Positions 11,940 to 23,610 of a stretch of DNA of 64,000 nt are shown piece after piece. The stretch is from Trileptium ribeirensis. Taxonomy: Eukaryota > Nematoda > Enoplea > Enoplida > Thoracostomopsidae. Within the stretch, counting starts at the first letter, position 1; every line of letters starts with the position of its first letter. The DNA lies in the NCBI GenBank assembly GCA_030248225.1, contig JASANE010029188.1, forward strand, positions 1 through 64,000, read 5' to 3'. The notes below the pieces were generated by a model that was not told the origin of the DNA, searched no databases, and worked only from the letters and a program-made list of their open reading frames with translations. The position numbers and the translations under genes were made by a program.

Positions 11940-13200
11940 GCCAACAATAGAATAGAATAATAACAACAGAAATAGAAACAAGAGAATAACAATTGCTCTA
12001 CAATACGAGACGAATAACAGCCTTATGGCTCCAGTGGTTGCGGAGATATTACCGTTTTTGTGGTTCTCGGTCTCATGGGTATATTTAGATAACACTTTTT
12101 AACTAAATTCTATATCCTGAAAACGGAAAGCACTATATGCCGTCTTAAAGAGATTTATTTGCTTCACTAAATGATCCCCATTTGACTCAGATACTACGCC
12201 GGTTATCGAAATACAGTAAATGGTTTTTCTGTTCCCTTGGCGATCTGAACCGGCCGTCCGGCTCATTTTTTCGGTGGAGATGTTGGAGTCGGGCTTCGCA
12301 CGTAACTAAACACAAATATAGATTTCAAGCTTTCAAATGAATTATCGCGGGAATCAATCCGCCCAGACAAAGTTGAGTCATGAGTGTCATTTTAAAAAAC
12401 CAATAACGGACATTATCAAATTTCATCACCGATTCCGGTTAGTAAGATTTCTTCGCTTCGCACCTTTTACATACTGCACTCAGAATTCAATAAATTGTAT
12501 ACATATATCAAATAACATGTATAAAAATTTCCCAACAAACCAATTTAAATACGTAATCGAACTACAACTCTAAAATAGGTATTGGCTAATCATAATAATG
12601 GCTTTTCTTAGCAGCTTTATGTGCGAAGATGTTTATACGCCTAAAATGGTAGCTGGACATTTTGTGATAATGTTTTTTCGATTTTAATTTTTAGATTGCA
12701 CTTTATAAGATCAGTACCATTACAATTTTATAATATTATGAATAATTTACCCTGATTTTTTGGGAATCACTCCGTCAACCATAGCCGTGCGAAAATTAGG
12801 GGAAGTTTGGGCAGTACGTTCATTCTCTGGGATAATTTCAAAATACGGTAACAAAATGTTTCTATAATATAATCTCTTATATGTTACATAATTCTATTTT
12901 TTCCGGCAATAAAGCAACGTTTTAGCATTAGACATAGTAGTAATTAATATATTAAAAAATAATTAGCATACAGTCTTCAGGCTGAGTTACAGGTGCTAGT
13001 TAAAAGGTATGCAATGCGGTAGCGCCACATACCGCCTATCCTCAGCAAGCGAAGCCCTTACGTCCTCGTGGTATTGACTGGGTAACACAAAAGGAAATCT
13101 GGCGTCAAGATAAGTTCGAGCACCTAAATAAATAACTTGGGCAATTGTGTTTTACATCCATAGGTTAAGGATTGGTTATCCCTTGCCAGAAAAACCTGTA
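11940..13200. other. No gene recognised
   Basis: AT-rich. A 78-codon ATG frame at 12337-12573 has no recognisable features. Confidence 0.5.
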
Positions 13201-13204
13201 TTCG

Positions 13205-13460
13205 CATGAGAGGATAAAACGGAGCAAAAATAGTTTCGTTTATAAGTTGTTATTTTGTGTAATCACGTGTAACAGGCTGTGTTTGATGTATAACCACTCT
13301 AAAACCTTTGGAACCGTGAACCAACTAAAAAAACAAACCCCAAACCCAGGTCGAGCCTAACCTATCGAAAACAACTGAAAACGCATGAAGTATTTGCGCT
13401 TTTCTCTGGATAACCAAATCATCGTGTTCAGCATAGAGACCCTATAGCATAGATCGAACA
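13205..13460 (+). repeat. Repeat A, partial copy
   Basis: Carries the repeat A landmarks in order: a GGATAAAACGGAGC leader, GTGTAATCACGTGTAACAGG, CTGTGTTTGATGTAT, an AACTGAAAACGCATGAAG block, GGATAACCAAATCATCG and a TTCAGCATA core. It stops soon after the core. The open frame across it is incidental. Confidence 0.6.
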
Positions 13461-14029
13461 AGTTACGGCAAACGTGGACTAGAGCTGTGTGGTCAACGTG
13501 GAGGCAATCTGCAAACGCATGGTCAGGCAATTAGGTAAATTAGTAGACAGAAAACATGAATTTCGGGACATGAATAAATTATTGATTTAATAATTAAACA
13601 ACGGTTTTCGGCAGTTTGGGGACGTACATGGGGGATTTATAAAGTGGAAGGGTCCAGCCACTGCGGACAGGCTAGCCACTAACAGTCAATATCACATTAC
13701 TCACTTCGAAGAATTACTGTTGAAAATCAAGCATAATGCTGAAATGCACGAACGTTCGGAATCTTCCGGTATCAGTGGCATAACAGGCTCTGATCCGCTG
13801 TGGAACAAATCATACATCTGTGCACCTCGTCTCACTAATCTTTTGACGTCGAAGTTCCTAGAATAAAACTATAAAACATTTTTTTCGTCGATAATGTGAT
13901 TCTCATACATATATATACAGCTACGGACAGAAACAAAAAACTTTAGCGAACCGTTCGCGAAAATTTTCAGTTGTTCCATTTCCTATTGCGTTCATTCTTG
14001 TTTGTAACTACATTATGTGTCACAGAGAT

Positions 14030-14115
14030 ATTACTGGGTTCTCCATTCGCTGAAAAATTTTCCAAGGGGCATGAAACAGGGGCCCCCTGGTTCCGAACCG
14101 GGAGGCGCCCGATTT
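14030..14115 (-). repeat. C-rich dispersed repeat fragment
   Basis: GGGGCATGAAACAGGGG, CCCCCTGGTTCCGAACCGGG and GGCGCCCGATTTTG match the vocabulary of the 6275 and 10008 copies. Confidence 0.4.
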
Positions 14116-14149
14116 TGTCAGCTGGGCATTTTGGGGAGAAAAAAGCGAG

Positions 14150-14375
14150 AGGGCACCGGAGCGAGCGTAACGTTTTTTAAGTGATTATGTTTAATCACCT
14201 GTAACAGGCTGTGTTTCATGTTTATAACACACAAAACCATTTTGAACCCTGAAACCATTGAAAATCGTAAAACCTGTCGACCCTAAACCCATTGAAACTA
14301 ACTGACAACGCATCAAGTACTTGAGATGGTCTCTAGATAACAAACCACATGGTATTCAACATATCAAAATATATC
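14150..14375 (+). repeat. Repeat A, partial copy interrupted by hAT end
   Basis: Starts near GGAGCGAGCG, then has TTTAATCACCTGTAACAGG, CTGTGTTTCATG, an ACCCATTGAAAC block, GGTCTCTAGATAAC and a degraded TTCAAC core. It breaks off exactly where a hAT copy begins (14381). Confidence 0.6.
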
Positions 14376-14380
14376 TATAT

Positions 14381-15080
14381 CAGGGAATAACCTGAACAGA
14401 AATTTACCGGAGCCGAAACCAGCAATCGGAATCGTCTATTTAAACTGTATCCCGAAACTGGTCTTCCAAACTTATATATAGTAAAGCAGATGAAGGAAGA
14501 AATGAAGGTACAGTGAATTTAAAATGCACTAAAAATAACTTCTACAATAAATTTAATGTATTGGGATGGCATTATTGTCTCTCTGGCACTTTGAAGAGAC
14601 GCGGAAGCTATTAACGATTTGTCGATCAATATGTTGGTTTTTTGGAACCCCAGACCAAAAAAAGCCTTCCTCTATACAGAACTTGAGTAAATTGCGCCAA
14701 ACAGAATGTGCTTGAACTAAACATGCTTGCCTGGAGCGTAATACTTTCGCCATGCTTCCAATTGTGTCCCTTTACTACACATATGTTTGTTACATGTTAT
14801 TATGTAGGCAACTGAAAATTATTGCTTTATATGGTTTTAAAAGATAACAAAGGAAGGTAACTATAATTTTCTGATCAGTGGTCAAACACATTGTTTACGC
14901 TATCGTTGGACAACCAGTGCCCGTAAGCTACATGATAATGATTATAATTTTCTGATCAGAATGATAGAAATGAAACAAACTGTTATACTGCTCACACAGC
15001 TTCAATAAATACAAATGATTAATTAATTTTTTCTTTTGTTTGGTTGTATTGGAACTTGACCATTGTGTACATATAACATA
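14381..15080 (-). mobile_element. hAT-like non-autonomous element, truncated copy
   Basis: Begins CAGGGAATAACC and continues with CAGATGAAGGAAGAAATG, the GATCAATATG region and CTTCAATAAATAC, the reverse of the complete copy at 35302-36455. The far end (the CCGGAATTCCGG-rich terminus) is missing. It lies inside repeat A. Non-coding. Confidence 0.65.
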
Positions 15081-16354
15081 TTATGTAGTGTGCAGGTTTG
15101 TGGGTACACGTAGGCTTTGTACATGTAAGCTTTAAACGATCAGTGCGTTCATACAAACTAAATCCAACTATGGATATTTTTCTATTGTTAACAAGCATTA
15201 CAATGTATGGCTGAAAATGTTTTGTCTAGTAAAAATTGGTTATGTTTGACGTTCAGGTAATTATATACAGCACTTGCCAGAAATGAGTACTATTCGTTCG
15301 AACAATATTAATATTACTCCAAAAGTTCCAAAACTTTATTTTATGACAACTGTTTGTGTTCTGTATACGCTGGAAATTTAAGAATCATGCTGGGCGAATA
15401 CTGAACAAAATATAGAATGACTTAAAATTTCAACCCAGCATTTTAACTACTACTAAACATTTTCATCCGGATGATACTAAAAATTTACTTGAAGATACAC
15501 TAGATTACCAAGCAAAAACATCTTGTGATTAACCCCCGTTCAGCTAAATCTACAAATAATCTGTATAATATACGGGGCCGGCAAAGTGAAGGTGGCCGGA
15601 TGTTAACATTCATTAATCCCATCAGGTAGTTTTTTCAAATCTAGGAGTAGGAGCAGTAGAAGGAGCAGGCCGCCTGCCCCTCTCTTCGGACGTCCCTGCG
15701 TATCTTGAAGTGTGATATCCAGAACTCGCTAAAAATTACTGTCGTTGGCTCGAGATTAGCCAGCGGCTCTATGATAGTGAAAAGACAACCGATGAACTAT
15801 ATGCCATATCGCTTAAAACAATCTACATAATAACCAATTGTCTAAGCGAAATTAAAAAAATTGGTTTTAAGATATGAATTGTCGTGCAGTTTATGAAAAT
15901 TACATACACATACGGTGTATCTAATAATTATAACCAGTACAGTAAACCTAATTTTTGTTGAAAATTTTAATTTATAGGTTTAGAATGTTTCCTTCTTTCT
16001 CATTGGAGGAAGAAATACGTAAGTGTTTGTTATATGCTGCATGACAGTCGCCGTGACGTTGCATTTACAAATAACAACAATATTGCTTAAAAGGGACTTT
16101 GAAAAATCAACTTCTGGTTATGGTTTCTCAGTTAAAACAATGTCCTTTGTTATATCACTTACTAAAATAATGAAACAAGCAGAACACCGAACCCTTATAC
16201 AAAGTTATTTCACTACAAGTAGAACAAAGTCTCCAGTGTAAAGAACATTTTTTGAATATTATCTCACGTCGTTTACTAGTTTTTTCACTCACTAAAATAT
16301 CGAAAACCAGCTAAATGCTGAACGCATTACTTAAACCATAATTTTTGTACAGGG
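15081..16354. other. No gene recognised
   Basis: AT-rich with a short purine-rich tract near 15640-15670. The 72-codon frame at 16023-16241 has no features. Confidence 0.5.
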
Positions 16355-17110
16355 ATCGTGAAACCGAGCGATCGTGGTTTCATCAAGTTCTAATTTCGTG
16401 TAATCACTTATAACTGACTTTGTTTTTGGTATATAAAACCTCTATAACGCTGCTCCCGTCCAAAACACTAAAACTTCGTCGACCCTGAACCCATCGAAAA
16501 CCATTGAAAGCATACTAAGTATTCGTGATAGTCTCTAAATAACCAAATCATCGTATTCAGCGTACCGAGAAACATTCGTGATGCCCTATACGCAATACAT
16601 AACCAAGATACTGACGACAAACTACATTATATTCTTGCGATCGGTTTCATTGACCACAAACCCTTTGAAAACATCTGAAAAGGCATAAAATAGTCGTGCT
16701 GACCAAAAATAATGAAACCATCGAATTCAGCGTACACAAAAACCTATATACATCATTTTTGGTGCCTTACAAAAAAATGAAAACTCGCTATGTTTTAGAA
16801 ATCGGGTTCGTCAGCTTTAAAACACTTGAAACCCCATAAAAACTAATAATATAGCCAAGTTTGGCTCTAGATAGCAAAAAATTGTACCTAGCGCGCTTTA
16901 TAATCTAATCGGCAATTATTGAAAAGGAAAGATGCCGAAAAAATTTTAAAAATATTTTCTGAAAATGGTCGACGAACCATATTCCGCCACACATCGACGC
17001 ACAGAATGGTCTCACAAAAAGACTAGTGGTCTGCAAAGCTGTAGATCTCGATGAACTGATTTTGATGTGGTCTCAGTATTTCGATCCTGACATATGGGCT
17101 GCGAAAACTG
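16355..17110 (+). repeat. Repeat A, near-full copy
   Basis: The best copy of the family, aligning over its length with 60915-61660. Order: GTGAAACCGAGCG leader, TGTAATCACTTATAAC, then two tandem subunits each with an AACCAAATCATCG-type box followed by TTCAGCGTAC (cores at about 16547 and 16712, period about 165-170 bp), and a 3' part with GTCGACGAACCATA and GATCTCGATGAACTGAT. No target duplication or terminal inverted repeat was found, so it may be satellite-derived or the body of an unknown element. Confidence 0.65.
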
Positions 17111-17199
17111 GTATCCGTATTATTAGATTTGCTAGCAAACCCTTAAAAACATATTTTTGCTATTTTGACCGCGACGATGGGGTCCACAATGTTCGCGTT
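16963..17199 (+). other. Open frame, possible degenerate exon
   Basis: Seventy-nine codons are open between TGA (16960) and TAA (17200) with protein-like composition, for example LDELILMWSQYFDPDIW and KTYFCYFDRDDGVHNV. There is no ATG near the start. Half of it lies inside the 3' part of repeat A, and the matching copy near 61600 is broken by stops. It could be a remnant of a protein once encoded by repeat A, or chance. Confidence 0.2.
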
Positions 17200-17293
17200 T
17201 AACTAAAATACACATCCTTATCACTGTTGCTATCGAATAAATCATTATGTCGAAATCCATGCACCCTAACATGAGTTAAAAATGACAGAATAA

Positions 17294-17618
17294 TGCAAGA
17301 GTAAACTTAAGCTGCGCTGATCACCATCCTCTTTTGTCTAAAGCAATTGCCATTCAGTTGTTCGCTGAACACAAATTTTTCATGTTTGCGTTAAAGAACA
17401 GAAATTACACCGTTTCATATTTCATACATTATAATTTGAAAATTAACACATTGGTGCTAAAGTACACGAAACGAATCGCATTCGCTAATGGCGTCATTGA
17501 ACACGAAAATGTCGAAATCAGATACGGCTATTGAAATCCAAGTTTTGTTCTCTAACAGCGTTTTGTACATGCTGTAAAAAGAGGATGGTTGAAGGCGCAT
17601 CTTAAGTTTACTCTTGCA
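17294..17618. mobile_element. Miniature inverted-repeat element with TAA duplication
   Basis: A 325-bp element with terminal inverted repeats of about 42 bp (5 or so mismatches). It begins TGCAAGAGTAAACTTAAG, and the inner end of the repeat is CCATCCTCTTTT. It is flanked by TAA on both sides (17291-17293 and 17619-17621). A 3-bp TWA duplication is the habit of PIF/Harbinger, but the tips are not the usual Harbinger ones, so the superfamily is open. Short frames inside have no recognised domain. Confidence 0.65.
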
Positions 17619-17639
17619 TAAGAAAAAAGAAATCTCGTC

Positions 17640-18205
17640 CACTCGCTCCGTTTCAAATATGTCTGCGGTATCCTAAGTGGCCTAATATTTATGGCCAAGC
17701 AGTTACAAAATCAAGAGTATCGGTGAACTATAAATAATTTTATTTATTTTATAAATGCCGATAAGACATTATTAATAGAGATTCGCCCACCCCAAATCCC
17801 TTAGTTTAAAACTAGAGCTAAATAGCGAAAACAATATACTAGTAACACGCATGCGAGGTTCTAGATAACCGAGTCGTTCGTATTCTAAAAACCTATATAA
17901 TAAACCATTATTGATGCAATATAAGCAATACGTAACCATACCACAGAAGACAGACTAAATTTTGGCTATCGGGTTCAAATGAAAAGAACCTCATCTAAAA
18001 GACATGAAATATTTGTTCTGGATTCTAGATAACCAACCCATATTTCAGCGTACCGAAAAAAGTGTACATAGACCCTTCTTGATGCATTGCAAGCAATAAA
18101 TATCGAATAAATGAAAACTTGCAATATTTTGCAAATCGGGCTCGGCGACCGTAAAATCTTTGAAATCCTATGAAAAGTACATTATAATATAGTCAAGTTG
18201 TGCCA
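17640..18205 (+). repeat. Repeat A, diverged copy
   Basis: Two cores: a degraded one near 17880 (GTATTCTAAAAACCTATATA) and one near 18045 (TTTCAGCGTACCGAAAAA), each followed by a TTGATGCA block, about 165 bp apart. Flanking blocks match the 16355 copy. Confidence 0.55.
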
Positions 18206-18210
18206 AACGT

Positions 18211-18558
18211 TCAGGGAGGAAGGACGTTAATATTGTTGTGGCTATGGTTTTTGTACCGAACCAGAAGGTTTTTAGAATTTCGTAATAGTGATGGTGCAAA
18301 CGGTTCCTGACTGCTTATTTGGACAATTACAGAAAAAATGTTAGCGTTAGCTGTGCCATTGCACGAAGTTAGATGTTGATATATTGCGGAATTTTGTAAT
18401 CCAGCATTATTGAGAGCTTTTCCAGTTCTAGTCGAAATCACAGTGTGCTCAGAAACTCTGGTTGCTAGATGTCGGCGAGAACAGGCGATATAGTCTGCTG
18501 CTGAAGCAGACGAATTTGTAGACAACGAAGGATCTGAGCAGATCTGGTATCCGGTCAT
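18211..18558 (-). pseudogene. Penelope-like element, GIY-YIG endonuclease remnant
   Basis: A 115-codon minus-strand frame matching the C-terminal GIY-YIG nuclease of Penelope-like retroelements. DYIACSRRHLATRVSEH corresponds to the YIG-x-TxRHLxTRxxEH core, with the family's YIG decayed to YIA. It is followed by ISTRTGKALNN (family SxRTGxPL), a SAIYQHLTSC block and an SLLRNSKNLLVRYKNH block near the usual ESLxIxxxKP. The RT domain that should precede it (higher coordinates on this strand) is not visible, so this is a 3' fragment. Confidence 0.6.
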
Positions 18559-19017
18559 TGAACGTAAAGAAATATTGAAATGTACTGCCTGAAATGAACA
18601 CGATGCGAATGTTGCAGGTCGTTTATGCTATTCGGAGCATTTTGCTTATTACTTTGTTAAGCTTATTTGAAAAATCGCCAAAAACGAAAGTTTGACAACG
18701 AAATATTTTGGTTCACATTCATTCTGAGTTGCATTTGTTACAGGCATTGGTTCCTGCTAATTATTGGTAACGTTGAAACGTGAAACCCGCTTGTTTCCTG
18801 TGTTCTTGATATAATTATGTATAAGCATAGATGGAAAATCGGTTTTGATAAAGTTTGACGTAAAAATTGAATTTCAGTGTGGATAATATTATCCGCAATA
18901 CAGTTAAACACAAAGCGTGTATGCTTGACGCATAGTATAATGGCAGCTAAAAGTTCATCGACCAGTAATGTACTAGTGATTTGATTACTATTAACATCGA
19001 TTCCGTCAAAAATTAGC

Positions 19018-19082
19018 CAGAACCGGAACCAGTAATGAGAACCAAAATTTTACTCAAACCGGAATTCTCGTTACACCCAGGC
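19018..19082. mobile_element. hAT-type terminal fragment
   Basis: Has an AGAACCGGAACCAGTAATG block and AAACCGGAATTC, ending in GTTACACCCAG, a degraded version of the GGTTACTCCCTG tip. It resembles the fragment at 11868-11939. Confidence 0.45.
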
Positions 19083-19821
19083 AATAAAAAGGGAAATGAT
19101 TGCTGTATAAAATACGACTACATAATAATAGTTCGAGCCGTTGGGGGCAACATAGTAAGTAAGTTAAATATATTTCCAACTATTATTGCTTACAATTCAA
19201 AAGAACCTTGTTTGTTGAATTCTGAGTATAGTTAGTGAAACGAGTGTAGCGAAGAATTATTCTCAGAAACAGTGGTAAATTTCGACGATGTCCGTTGCTT
19301 AGCTTTTTTTCAGATGACACGCATAATTTAACTTCGGTTGGGCGGCCTCTCACGACAGCTCTTCGAAAGCTTAAAATCTCGGTTTGTGTGCTTTAGACGC
19401 TTAAATGAATTCCAGATTATTGCGGGCCGAAGGTGTCTGGTCAAGTGAAAAAGAAGTCCGGCAAATACAGAAGCCGACAGCCCGGTAGATTGTAATGCTG
19501 ACGCTACAAGTGGTTCAGATATCTAAACAATGTTATGCTGATTTTGTAGGGCGAAAAACTCTACTATACTGGTTTTAAAAGATAAAGGTTTCAAGTACAA
19601 AGGGTTTTCAATGGGCCCATTAGGCCCAAAATACAGGAGAACGGCAATATCACCGTAACCACACAACATATATGGGTATTATTGGTCTCGTAGAACAGTT
19701 CATTGTCTACATAACTGGGACTGGTGTGCTGTTAGTGTCATTATTTACGCTACAGCGCTGGTTTAAAATTAGTTTTATTGAATAAGGTTATAAGGCCTAG
19801 AAATACAATATTTTCACAACC

Positions 19822-19896
19822 ATCGATGCTATATATTTTTTGTTATCGGTTTCATTTTCGATGCTATATATTTTTGTTATCGGTTTCATTTTGCAG
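19822..19896. repeat. Tandem duplication of a 36-bp unit
   Basis: The unit CGATGCTATATATTTTT followed by TGTTATCGGTTTCATTTT occurs twice in direct succession, with a one-base length difference in the T run. Confidence 0.8.
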
Positions 19897-20079
19897 TGTT
19901 CATCTTATAAACAGCTGCGCAAAGTGTGCTGCTACTGTCATTATTAAGCCACGGGGTTCCGTCAAAACCGTGTTTTCAACAGAAGCATGAGCCAAAAAAC
20001 ATGTATAGTTGCGCAATTCATCATCTGTATAGTTGCACAGTGTGAGCCAACAAGTGGGAATATCTCCTCAACAATTCAA

Positions 20080-20215
20080 GCAATATGTCTGATATTCAGT
20101 CAGTCTGTAAGTTGCAAGTCAATATAGAGTACAGATATTCAACACTCAACTACATATGCAACACAGAATTAACAACCTTGGCAATGAAATAAACTACCAG
20201 TTAATATTACAAATC
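20080..20215 (+). repeat. Dispersed repeat C, copy 1
   Basis: Landmarks GATATTCAG, ATATTCAACACTCA, CAGAATTAAC and ATAAACTACCAGTTAA recur in the same order at 48395-48530. Non-coding. Confidence 0.4.
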
Positions 20216-20869
20216 CGAATAATTACTAACCAAACCTGGTAAACTGCAGTCTTTGGCGTTTCTATGTATTATAAAAGCTTGAAATTTTACGAATGTTGTC
20301 CGTATCGCGATATCCCACAAATTTATCCGGATATTCAGTTATGGTAAGCAAGCATAACCCTGTCCATCACTAATAATAACAACCATTGATATCTCTATAA
20401 CATACACATTTATAGCTACCTGGTGTACCTAAGATTAATTCGAAAGCTATCCAACACCTCAGATACAGGAAACCAATGAGCCTGCAGCGATTCGTCGTCT
20501 CCCTTTTCAATTGTCTTCAAAACGCCCCCTGAAAGATTAATAGTAGTAATCACTAAAACAACGATGAGTCTTAACTTTCAGGAGAAAATTGTATATTAAG
20601 CTTTAAAACATTTTTTACATTGTACGCCAGCAGCGCTTCCCGCATGGATGCATCCTACTAACCATTTCTTCAGTGGCATCCTGGAACCAGAAAAACTTAT
20701 GACACAATCTGCCACTCCACATGAAAATACTGCGCTCTTAAAATTTGAGAAGGATAGGGTTCCTTATCTTAATATCGAAATTGAACAAATTTAGCCTCCT
20801 GCATCAGCGTAGGATTCACGACATGGTACAATCCAATATAAGCTTAAAACAGTGATACCAACAAATTAT

Positions 20870-22335
20870 CTAAGTTCAAAGCAGCTTTCGACTCCGCTTC
20901 ACCGTCGATCGCTGTGCAAAGTCATGTAGGCGGATGGATTGGCGCCAAACTTGATACACGTGATAAACGTACTGTATAAATTATTGTAATGTACTGTTCG
21001 ATTGGGCAGTTAAAGGTACGTACCGTTCGAAGTCAAGTCCAAAGTCCGACAGACAAGGTTTTTTGGGTGCACAGGTTGGTCTGGACCAAAATATTTTTAC
21101 GTGGACCCAAAAAAATTTTGCTGGCAGTTTTGGGTTCGGAGACATAAGGTTTGCTAATAAATTCTAATATAATAGAAAGTCCACGGTTTCAGCCATTCGT
21201 GCTTACATTTCTGTATATAGCTAGTTGCTTCTTGTTGGCTTCCTTTATCCTGGGTTGACACATGCAGAGAATCCTGGCTATGTAATTACGTTTCTTTTTG
21301 TGTAATAATTCGTGAAATTGCCGAGTCAAAATTGTATGTGTTGACCCAGCGTTTTACGCCTGGACCCAAAAGAAATTTGCTGGACCTAGGGTCCGTTTTA
21401 AAAAATCTCTGCGTCAGGGCTCCATATTGTCGCCCACGTTGTTCAGTTTTGCAGTCCACTGGATCATTCGAAAGGCACTCGAACATAATAACGGCGTCAT
21501 CATCAATAGTGTGGAATATGGATTACGCGACACGGCATAAGCTCACGATGTTGCAGTAGTGTCAAATAAAACGTCGGGCCTACAATCTATGCTAGATAGA
21601 ATCAGTGCTGCAAGCGCGCCAATTGATCATCAGCCACACCAAAACAAAAGTAATGTGCTGCTGTACGTCGTCTGAGTTAGGCATCCACATTGGATACCAA
21701 GCTAACAAGTTTGTGGACAATTTCTGTTACCTATGAAATCAGTTCACATGTGCAGGTTCCATATTGGAGTGAGAATAGCCAAGACACCAGGCTACCTACA
21801 GGGGACTCAGGCGAACACAATCCGTGCCTTTTAGAACAAAAGTCGATATTAACAGTGTCAGCGTCCGTGTTACTCCATGGTTCCGAAACCTGGAGTATTC
21901 GAGAACTTTTGACGGCAGATGGAAGTATTTGACATATTTTGACAGTGCTGTGTTTTCAGTATTACAATGTGTGACCATATCACCGGCGTCGAACTTCAAC
22001 GACTCACACCATATACGCTCCCTCAAGCAAAGGTGATTATGCACCAACGCTGCAATTCGTGAGACATGTTCACTGTATGGCACCGGAGCGATGGCCATGG
22101 CGATTGCTGGCAGCAACGGAGCCAGCAGATTAGTCACGCCTACGAGGTCGCGCAAGAACATGACAACTACAAGTGTTCAAGGACGCCGATCCACTCTTCA
22201 GAGTAATATATACCATGCCAATGGTGGCGCGACAATCCGATCCAAGTGATGGTCCAACTTGCGCACAACCGTGACAAATGGCGAGACATTATCAACATGG
22301 AGGCTGCATGCAATCGCAGGGTCAAGTAAATGTAG
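20870..22335 (+). pseudogene. RTE-like LINE reverse transcriptase, decayed and interrupted
   Basis: A mosaic of frames gives the RT landmarks of an RTE-type LINE in order: FKAAFDSASPS at about 20878 (family DFKAAFDSVHRxSLW), an insertion at 21052-21410, RQGSILSPTLFSFAVHW at 21411 (family VRQGCILSPxLFN), an AHDVAVVSN block at about 21535 (YADDxALL box, first D to H), KTKVM, and SVLLHGSETWSIREL at about 21865 (family SVLLYGCETW). Downstream is LQRLTPYTLPQAKV and a C-terminal DKWRDIINMEAACNRR block near 22270. There are many stops and frameshifts. The endonuclease half is not visible upstream. Confidence 0.7.
21052..21410. mobile_element. Insertion splitting the RTE-like RT
   Basis: The RT frame is cut between the Arg-Gln codons CGACAG (21048-21053) and CGTCAG (21412-21417). 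About 360 bp of unrelated AT-rich DNA lies between, with GGACC and GACCCAAAA(G/A) blocks near both ends. TCCGACAG and TGCGTCAG (6 of 8 identical) could be a decayed 8-bp target duplication, as for a hAT-type element. The terminal repeats are weak. Confidence 0.5.
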
Positions 22336-22671
22336 TAAAATTTGAAAAACCTAAAGCATTTCATAAAACAAGAAACTTAGCCCCCATAAATAAACTGATC
22401 TACAGGATGCCAGTATCCTGCCGCGCGTAAATTTACGCGATATTAAAGGACACTTTCACTAAAGCAAAACGACGCATAATCAGTTTTGATTTCATTATCT
22501 TCCTAATACATTTTGATATCAAGAACAGACCTAGCTTGAACCAGGCATCCTGGCGTTCGATGCTGTGGAGCAAGCGTCACCAAATTCGCTTTATCACGGT
22601 CGGACAGTAGCCGATATTAGTATTCCCGAACATGACATTAGTGACGAGCTGGCGGGGCTCTCCCAAACCTG
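22336..22671. other. Non-coding
   Basis: Nothing recognised between the LINE remnant and the tandem duplication. Confidence 0.5.
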
Positions 22672-22950
22672 GAGTGACCTCGTGTTGAAGTAGCCTTGCC
22701 AACCCCAAAAACTCTGCGTTATATGGTTATTCCAAAAATTTATTATCTGCTGTTTAATACACAACTTACCATAACATACCATCCAATAATTGTTACACTG
22801 AGTCAAACATGGCTTGACCTCATGTTGATGTAGCCTTGCCAACCCCAAAAATTCAACGTTATATGGTTATTCCAAAAATTGTTAAATATCTGCTGTTTAA
22901 TACACAACATACCATAATATACCATCCAGTAGTTGTTACACTGAGTCATT
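22672..22950 (+). repeat. Tandem duplication, period about 140 bp
   Basis: TAGCCTTGCCAACCCCAAAA followed by GTTATATGGTTATTCCAAAA and CACTGAGTCA occurs at 22691 and again at 22831. The two units differ by scattered substitutions and a small insertion. Confidence 0.8.
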
Positions 22951-23211
22951 GACTTTCAACTTTAAGACTCTGAGGTTGGATGCGACCAACTGCCAGGAAA
23001 CTTAGTCAATCAACTAATGGGCTGGAATATCGATATTGTGATGTTAGTAAAAATAAGGCCCATCGTCATGATGGAGACGAGATTTAAATGCATTCCCGGA
23101 CAGTGCTGTGACGATACCCCTGACAGATAGGTCAAAATTCGAACTATACGATGAGCATAAAAACGCTTCTGAATTTTAGTACGAGGAGTATACAGTCTGT
23201 GCAATTTCACT

Positions 23212-23610
23212 GTAACAAACGTATGTTTAGTATAGGGAGGCGATTGGAGACAGAGCGAAATTGTTCTCTACACTCCATGCAAGTATGTTTAGTTACAAGG
23301 CATTCAGTTTGACGCAATTTACGCAAGACTGTATAGTTGAAGGCATTTTTTGCTCTGTGGGTCCAAAGACCGACATATTGATCGATAAATAAAAATTATT
23401 AGCTTCCTCAGTCTCTTTAAAGTTCCAGAGAGGCATTAATGCTATCGCAATACATTAAGTTTACTGTAAAATTTTTAGTACATTTTAAATCCACTGTACC
23501 TTCATTTCTTCCTTCATCTGTTTTACTATATATAAATTTCGAACACCAGGTTCCGGTTCCGGATCCGATTTAAATGGACGGTTCCGGTTGCTGGTTCCGG
23601 TTATTCCCTG
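23212..23610 (+). mobile_element. hAT-like element, right-hand part
   Basis: From GGGAGGCGATTGGAGACAG through CTTCATTTCTTCCTTCATCTG to the tip GGTTCCGGTTATTCCCTG, in the same orientation as the complete copy at 35302-36455. The left part is absent. Confidence 0.7.

Larger units (their letters stand above)
18559..20075. other. No gene recognised
   Basis: Contains a hAT tip (19018-19082) and a short tandem duplication (19822-19896), listed separately. AGGTTTCAAGTACAAAGG near 19590 may be a piece of repeat A in reverse. Otherwise unstructured. Confidence 0.45.
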
